Below, piece by piece: positions 5,322 through 8,600 of a DNA stretch of 8,600 bases. The notes beneath the pieces are model-generated. The model was not told the DNA's origin. It saw only the letters and a program-made list of their open reading frames with translations, and searched no databases. The translations under genes and the position numbers were made by a program. Source of the stretch: DATLAN01 sp035527455. GTDB lineage: Bacteria > Planctomycetota > Planctomycetia > Pirellulales > Thermoguttaceae. Numbering within the stretch: the stretch's first letter is position 1; each line of letters starts with the position of its first letter. Location of the stretch: assembly GCA_035527455.1 (NCBI GenBank), contig DATLAN010000348.1, positions 1-8,600 of the forward strand. Direction: 5' to 3'.

Positions 5322-5792
5322 TCAGGTGGTTGGCGGAGGCGGCTCTTCCTCCTCCTCCGGGGCCATCTCCGGCAACGTGGTCGTTTCGCCGCCGCCCTCC
5401 TCGATCATCTCCCCTTCGCAAGGGTCGATCGTCGGACAGCAGGCCTCGCGGAAGAACGCCCTGCGGAACCTCACCGGACGGTAAGTCGGCGGACAGCAAG
5501 CTGTCGTCTCGGACGGGTCGGGACGAGACGCCTCCGGGCCGCACGGATCGGGACAGCAACTCACCGGCGTGCATCGCGGCGCACAGAAACGTGCCCGATA
5601 GATCCTCGGAAAACGCGTCTCCCGATAGACGGACGGATCATAGGACGTCGTCTCCGTCGGACAACACGCATCGGAAGCAAAACCCACCGAGGAATACGTC
5701 ATCGGCGCACAAGAACTGCACTCGTCCGCCGTTGCGGCGGAGCCCAGCATCACGGACAGGGCCGCGACACCAATCACAACAATTCGACACAT
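5322..5792 (-). CDS. Exported cysteine-rich (CCP-motif) protein
   Basis: A 156-residue protein with a clear signal peptide: a short N-terminus, the hydrophobic core IVVIGVAALSVMLGSA, and an Ala-Thr-Ala site before residue 23. The mature part has 14 cysteines (25, 28, 43, 44, 70, 74, 79, 80, 84, 99, 100, 118, 119, 125), four of the pairs in CCP, and a half-repeated pattern CCP...Y(R)...RF.R...R (about 43-70 and 99-119). It ends in an acidic, proline-rich tail (PEEEEEPPPPTT). It is probably exported by Sec and cross-linked by disulfides in the periplasm or cell wall. No family is recognised; comparable short Cys-rich exported proteins are common in planctomycetes. The start is firm: GGGAGGG at 5800-5806 sits 7 nt before the ATG. 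It lies 213 nt behind nuoN, and a weak -10-like TATATT (5876-5871) suggests its own promoter. A strong terminator follows. Confidence 0.85.
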   Translation of the reverse strand: MCRIVVIGVAALSVMLGSAATADECSSCAPMTYSSVGFASDACCPTETTSYDPSVYRETRFPRIYRARFCAPRCTPVSCCPDPCGPEASRPDPSETTACCPPTYRPVRFRRAFFREACCPTIDPCEGEMIEEGGGETTTLPEMAPEEEEEPPPPTT

Positions 5793-6005
5793 ACAGGAAC
5801 CCTCCCTTTACGAGTATCGCAGGGCCCATCGATTCCTCGCCTGCCCCGCATCGCTACACCGAACTGCCAAAATATAGCACACGCACCGCCCGCGCCGACC
5901 GAGCGACGAGATGGCTGCAATCTTTGCTCGATCGGCAATTCTTTCAGGAACACTATCTATGCCGTCCACGCATCGGGAACCTGACGCCCGGGGATTGCAG
6001 TGGTG
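5793..6005. promoter_or_regulatory. Intergenic region between nuoN and the Cys-rich gene, weak promoter candidate
   Basis: These 213 nt hold the ribosome-binding site GGGAGGG of the downstream gene (5800-5806) and a TATATT hexamer on the minus strand (5876-5871) that could be a -10 box about 80 nt before the ATG. No convincing -35 box is at the right distance. No gene was found here. Confidence 0.3.
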
Positions 6006-7547
6006 CTACCGGACCCCGCCGACCGCAGTCGGCGGGCGTTCATACTGGGAGTAGTGAGCGGTCTCCAACGTCACGGCGTCCCGGCCGGCTTCATCGGATT
6101 GGTGCATCAGCGGGCCGGGGAAGAGCCCGATGGCAATCACCAGCACCACGCAAACCACCATCGCACACGCCGCACCGGGACCGCCCTCGGCCTTGGGCAC
6201 CGCCAACGGCGTGCGGAAGTACATCACGGCGACGATCCGCAAGTAGTAGGCGGCGGCCACCGCGGCGTTGAGCACGCCGATCACGGCCAGCACGACGTAC
6301 CACAACCCGAGCGATCCGGCGGCTTCGGATCCCGGATCGACGTTCAGGGCACTGGCGAACACGGCCAGTTTTCCCCAGAAGCCGGCCAGGGGCGGAATGC
6401 CCGTCAGGCTGAACATGAACACGGCCAGCGCCGCCGCCGCCAGCGGCCGGGTGCGTCCCAGTCCGGCCAGCTCCTCGACGGCGTCCAATTGCCGCTCGCT
6501 GCGTCCCAGGTAATCCAGGGCCGCGAACGTGCCGACGGTGGCCGCCGCGTACACGCAGAAATAGAAGAGCAAGGCCCCCGCCCCGTCCGCGTGTCCCTGC
6601 ACCAACGCCACCGCCAGGCCGATGAGCATGTAGCCGGCATGGGCGATCGAGGAATAGGCCAACAGCCGCCGCAGGTTCTCTTGCCAAAGGGCCAGCACGT
6701 TGCCCACGCACATCGTCAACACGGCCAGCACGACCACGACGCGCCACACGTACGGTTCCACGCCGGGCATCGGCGGCATGGACGCGACCACCACCCGTAG
6801 CAGCGCCACGAAGCCGGCCGCCTTGGGGATCACCGACAGCAAAGCGGCGTTGGCGTGCGAAGTCCCCTGGTAGACGTCCGGCGCGTAGAAATGGAACGGC
6901 ACGGCGGCGATCTTGAACCCCAGGCCGGCCAGGATCAGGACCGTGGCCACCTTGCTCAGCGCGGCGAACGCGGCCGCCGGGCTGCCCGGCCCGCAAAATG
7001 CTGCCCGGATCGCGGACAGATCGGTCGAACCGGCCGTGCCATAGAGCAGCGCAAAGCCGTAGACGAGCATCGCCGAGGCGAGGATGCTGAGGAAGAAGTA
7101 CTTGGCGGTCGCTTCCTCGCCGCCGGGGTCGCGGCGTCCGAGGTAAAGAAGTATGTACGTGGGGATGGAAACCAACTCCAGGCCGACAAACAGCAATACC
7201 AACTCGCCCGCCCCGGCGACCAGCATCAATCCCGCGATCGTCAAGAGCAACGACCCGACGTACTCCGACGTGCTTTCGCGAAGCGGACGGGAAGCCAGCA
7301 ACACGAACAGCCCGCCCAACGCCAGCGCCACCCATCGGGCGTAGAGGGCCAGCGAATCGGCGATCAGCGAACCGTCGGCGCTCCCGCCGGGCATGGCCAG
7401 CCCGCAGGCCGCCAACAGGATACCCGCGCCGGCGATCCAGCTCCATTCCCGCCGCGCATCGACGAATGCCCCGGCGACGTAAATCGACACCGCCACGGCG
7501 ACCAGCACGATCTCGGGCAACAGGTGTTGGAGGGTTTGGGGCGACAC
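6006..7547 (-). CDS. nuoN: NADH-quinone oxidoreductase subunit N
   Basis: A 513-residue, highly hydrophobic protein with about 14 membrane helices, slightly longer than typical NuoN. It is one of the three antiporter-like proton-pumping subunits of respiratory complex I in the inner membrane. Family residues are in place: Glu124 in GLELVSIPTYIL, Lys149 in EEATAKYFFLS, Lys212 in GFKIAAVPFHFYAPDVYQG, Lys242 in SVIPKAAGF, LLAYSSIAHAGYML at 295-308 in the discontinuous helix, and Lys393 in GFWGKLAVF. The start is a GTG at 7547, 24 nt after the nuoM stop, with only a weak Shine-Dalgarno sequence, so translation is probably coupled to nuoM. The C-terminal tail after about residue 480 is soluble and non-conserved, and its last codons form a strong hairpin. 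The position after nuoM is the usual end of a nuo operon. Confidence 0.95.
   Translation of the reverse strand: MSPQTLQHLLPEIVLVAVAVSIYVAGAFVDARREWSWIAGAGILLAACGLAMPGGSADGSLIADSLALYARWVALALGGLFVLLASRPLRESTSEYVGSLLLTIAGLMLVAGAGELVLLFVGLELVSIPTYILLYLGRRDPGGEEATAKYFFLSILASAMLVYGFALLYGTAGSTDLSAIRAAFCGPGSPAAAFAALSKVATVLILAGLGFKIAAVPFHFYAPDVYQGTSHANAALLSVIPKAAGFVALLRVVVASMPPMPGVEPYVWRVVVVLAVLTMCVGNVLALWQENLRRLLAYSSIAHAGYMLIGLAVALVQGHADGAGALLFYFCVYAAATVGTFAALDYLGRSERQLDAVEELAGLGRTRPLAAAALAVFMFSLTGIPPLAGFWGKLAVFASALNVDPGSEAAGSLGLWYVVLAVIGVLNAAVAAAYYLRIVAVMYFRTPLAVPKAEGGPGAACAMVVCVVLVIAIGLFPGPLMHQSDEAGRDAVTLETAHYSQYERPPTAVGGVR
6015..6036 (-). other. Hairpin within the last codons of nuoN
   Basis: CCCGCCGAC (6015-6023) and GTCGGCGGG (6028-6036) form a perfect 9-bp stem with a 4-nt loop. 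It spans the final codons of nuoN, about 7 nt before the stop on the minus strand. No T-run follows, so it is not a standard terminator. It might protect the operon's 3' end or be a short palindromic insertion. Confidence 0.45.
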
Positions 7548-7571
7548 GGGTCGGCTTTCGGAGAATAACGG

Positions 7572-8600
7572 TCAGTCTGGTGAAGAACTGGAAAACGTTG
7601 TAAGAACGTTGCTGCGACCAACGCCCCCGGACTGCGGTCCGGGGGGGATGATGAAGTTGGGGTCGATGGCTTGCTCTTTTGCTGTTGCGGTGCGAAGCCG
7701 CAAGCGGCTGGCGGGGTCATTCGCCACGTCCATCGCGTTTTCCGTCAACGTATCCAACGTCGGATCCATCCGCTCGATAAAGAACCGGGGATACACACCG
7801 ATCCAGAGGATGAACACCGCCAGCGGGGCCAGCGCCATGACCTCGTGCAGCGACAGGTCGCGGACCGGCGCTTCGGCCGCTTCCCGCCGCGGGCGTCGCA
7901 ACGGGCCGAAGAAGACCCGCTCAACCAGCAGCAGCATGTACCACGCCCCAAGAATCACGCCGGAAAGCGCCAATACGGCGAACACGCGGTACGCCACGAC
8001 CCATCCGGCCGGCGCGTCGGCCCAGGCGCGTTGGAACATGCCGAGCAAGATCAGCACTTCAGCGGCGAACCCGCTCAGTCCCGGCAGGGCGACGCTGCTG
8101 AGCACCATCACGAGCATGAAGAAGGCCAGCACGGGCGTTTCCGCAGCCAGCCCGCCCAGCTCGGCGATCTTCCGCGTGTGATAGCGCTCGTACATCATGC
8201 CCACCAGCGCGAACAGCCCGCCGGTCGACAATCCGTGGGCGACCATTTGCAGCACGCCGCCTCGCACGCCCAACGGATTCAGCGCGAAGATACCCAACAT
8301 GCAGAAGCCCAGGTGGCTGATGCTGGAGTAGGCGATCAGCCGCTTGATGTCGCTCTGGGCCAAGGCGACCAGGGCCCCGTAGAGGATCCCAGCCACCGAG
8401 AGCCCCAACAGGTACGGCATACAGATCACCGTCGCGTCGGGCAGCATCGGCAGACAGAACCGCACGAACCCGTAGGTGCCCAACTTCAACAGCACGCCCG
8501 CCAGGATCACGCTCCCGGCGGTTGGGGCCTCGACGTGGGCCAGCGGCAGCCAGGTGTGCAGCGGGAAGAGCGGCACCTTGATCGCGAACCCGGCGAACAA
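7572..8600 (-). CDS. nuoM: NADH-quinone oxidoreductase subunit M, C-terminal part
   Basis: The last 342 residues of NuoM; the gene runs off the right edge, and the first visible codon (TTG) is internal, not a start. NuoM is an antiporter-like proton-pumping subunit in the membrane arm of complex I. Visible family features: Lys8 in FAIKVPLFPLHTWLPLAHVE, Lys39 in VILAGVLLKLGTYGF, LIAYSSISHLGF at 88-99, His122 in MVAHGLSTGGLF, Glu181 in GLSGFAAEVLILLG, and the closing helix LAPLAVFILWIGVYPRFF. After about residue 285 there is an extra tail of some 55 residues (DPNFIIPPGPQSGGVG and a Ser run) that is not typical of NuoM and contains a palindrome. nuoN follows 24 nt later on the same strand. Confidence 0.95.
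   Translation of the reverse strand: MFAGFAIKVPLFPLHTWLPLAHVEAPTAGSVILAGVLLKLGTYGFVRFCLPMLPDATVICMPYLLGLSVAGILYGALVALAQSDIKRLIAYSSISHLGFCMLGIFALNPLGVRGGVLQMVAHGLSTGGLFALVGMMYERYHTRKIAELGGLAAETPVLAFFMLVMVLSSVALPGLSGFAAEVLILLGMFQRAWADAPAGWVVAYRVFAVLALSGVILGAWYMLLLVERVFFGPLRRPRREAAEAPVRDLSLHEVMALAPLAVFILWIGVYPRFFIERMDPTLDTLTENAMDVANDPASRLRLRTATAKEQAIDPNFIIPPGPQSGGVGRSNVLTTFSSSSPD
7624..7645 (-). other. Hairpin inside the non-conserved C-terminal tail of nuoM
   Basis: CCCCCGGAC (7624-7632) and GTCCGGGGG (7637-7645) form a perfect 9-bp stem with loop TGCG. It codes for PPGPQSGG in the tail. Stem size and the GAC-(N4)-GTC core match the hairpin at the end of nuoN, whose loop is the reverse complement (CGCA), as if both were copies of one short palindromic element in opposite orientation. 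Confidence 0.45.

Noticed and set aside
6000..6800. Rightward open frames opposite nuoN
   Set aside because: His/Arg/Gln-rich antisense translations without domains; NuoN on the other strand has all its family residues.

Overview
The window is GC-rich bacterial chromosome, most likely from a planctomycete of the Pirellula kind or a close relative. This is inferred from the style of the genes and not from a database match. The pointers are a membrane protein carrying four CxxC-x16-CxxC zinc ribbons, an exported CCP-rich protein, sigma-54 type promoters, and an intergenic region made of nested palindromes. No tRNA, rRNA, CRISPR array or transposase gene was seen.

Layout, left to right. Positions 1-405 (+) hold the C-terminal end of the ClpB disaggregase. 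Positions 449-1564 (+) hold a stand-alone SIR2-like gene of clearly lower G+C, probably acquired, and a candidate anti-phage NADase. Positions 1565-2197 form a 633-bp convergent intergenic region without genes but full of inverted repeats: a post-stop hairpin, a short hairpin resembling group II intron domain V, a 116-bp inverted repeat of CACGAAAG-like words, and a 243-bp compound palindrome built of two inverted copies of a three-hairpin unit. Positions 2198-2563 and 2827-3195 (both -) encode two tandem paralogous small TPR-like proteins, each with its own -24/-12 (sigma-54) promoter. Positions 3392-5206 (-) encode the multi-zinc-ribbon membrane protein. Positions 5322-5792 (-) encode the exported Cys-rich protein, followed by a strong terminator and a second terminator-like hairpin. 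Positions 6006-7547 and 7572-8600 (both -) are nuoN and the distal part of nuoM, the end of a complex I operon.

How the parts fit. NuoM and NuoN are adjacent proton-pumping antiporter-like subunits of NADH:quinone oxidoreductase, 24 nt apart and surely co-transcribed. The Cys-rich and zinc-ribbon genes share the strand but are separated from each other by terminators, so they are probably independent units. The duplicated TPR genes look like individually regulated genes that depend on a sigma-54 activator. The SIR2 gene and the palindromic region beside it form the accessory part of the window. The most interesting items are the paired sigma-54 promoters on the duplicated genes, the compound palindrome with a compensatory base-pair change, and the lone SIR2 gene next to repeat elements.
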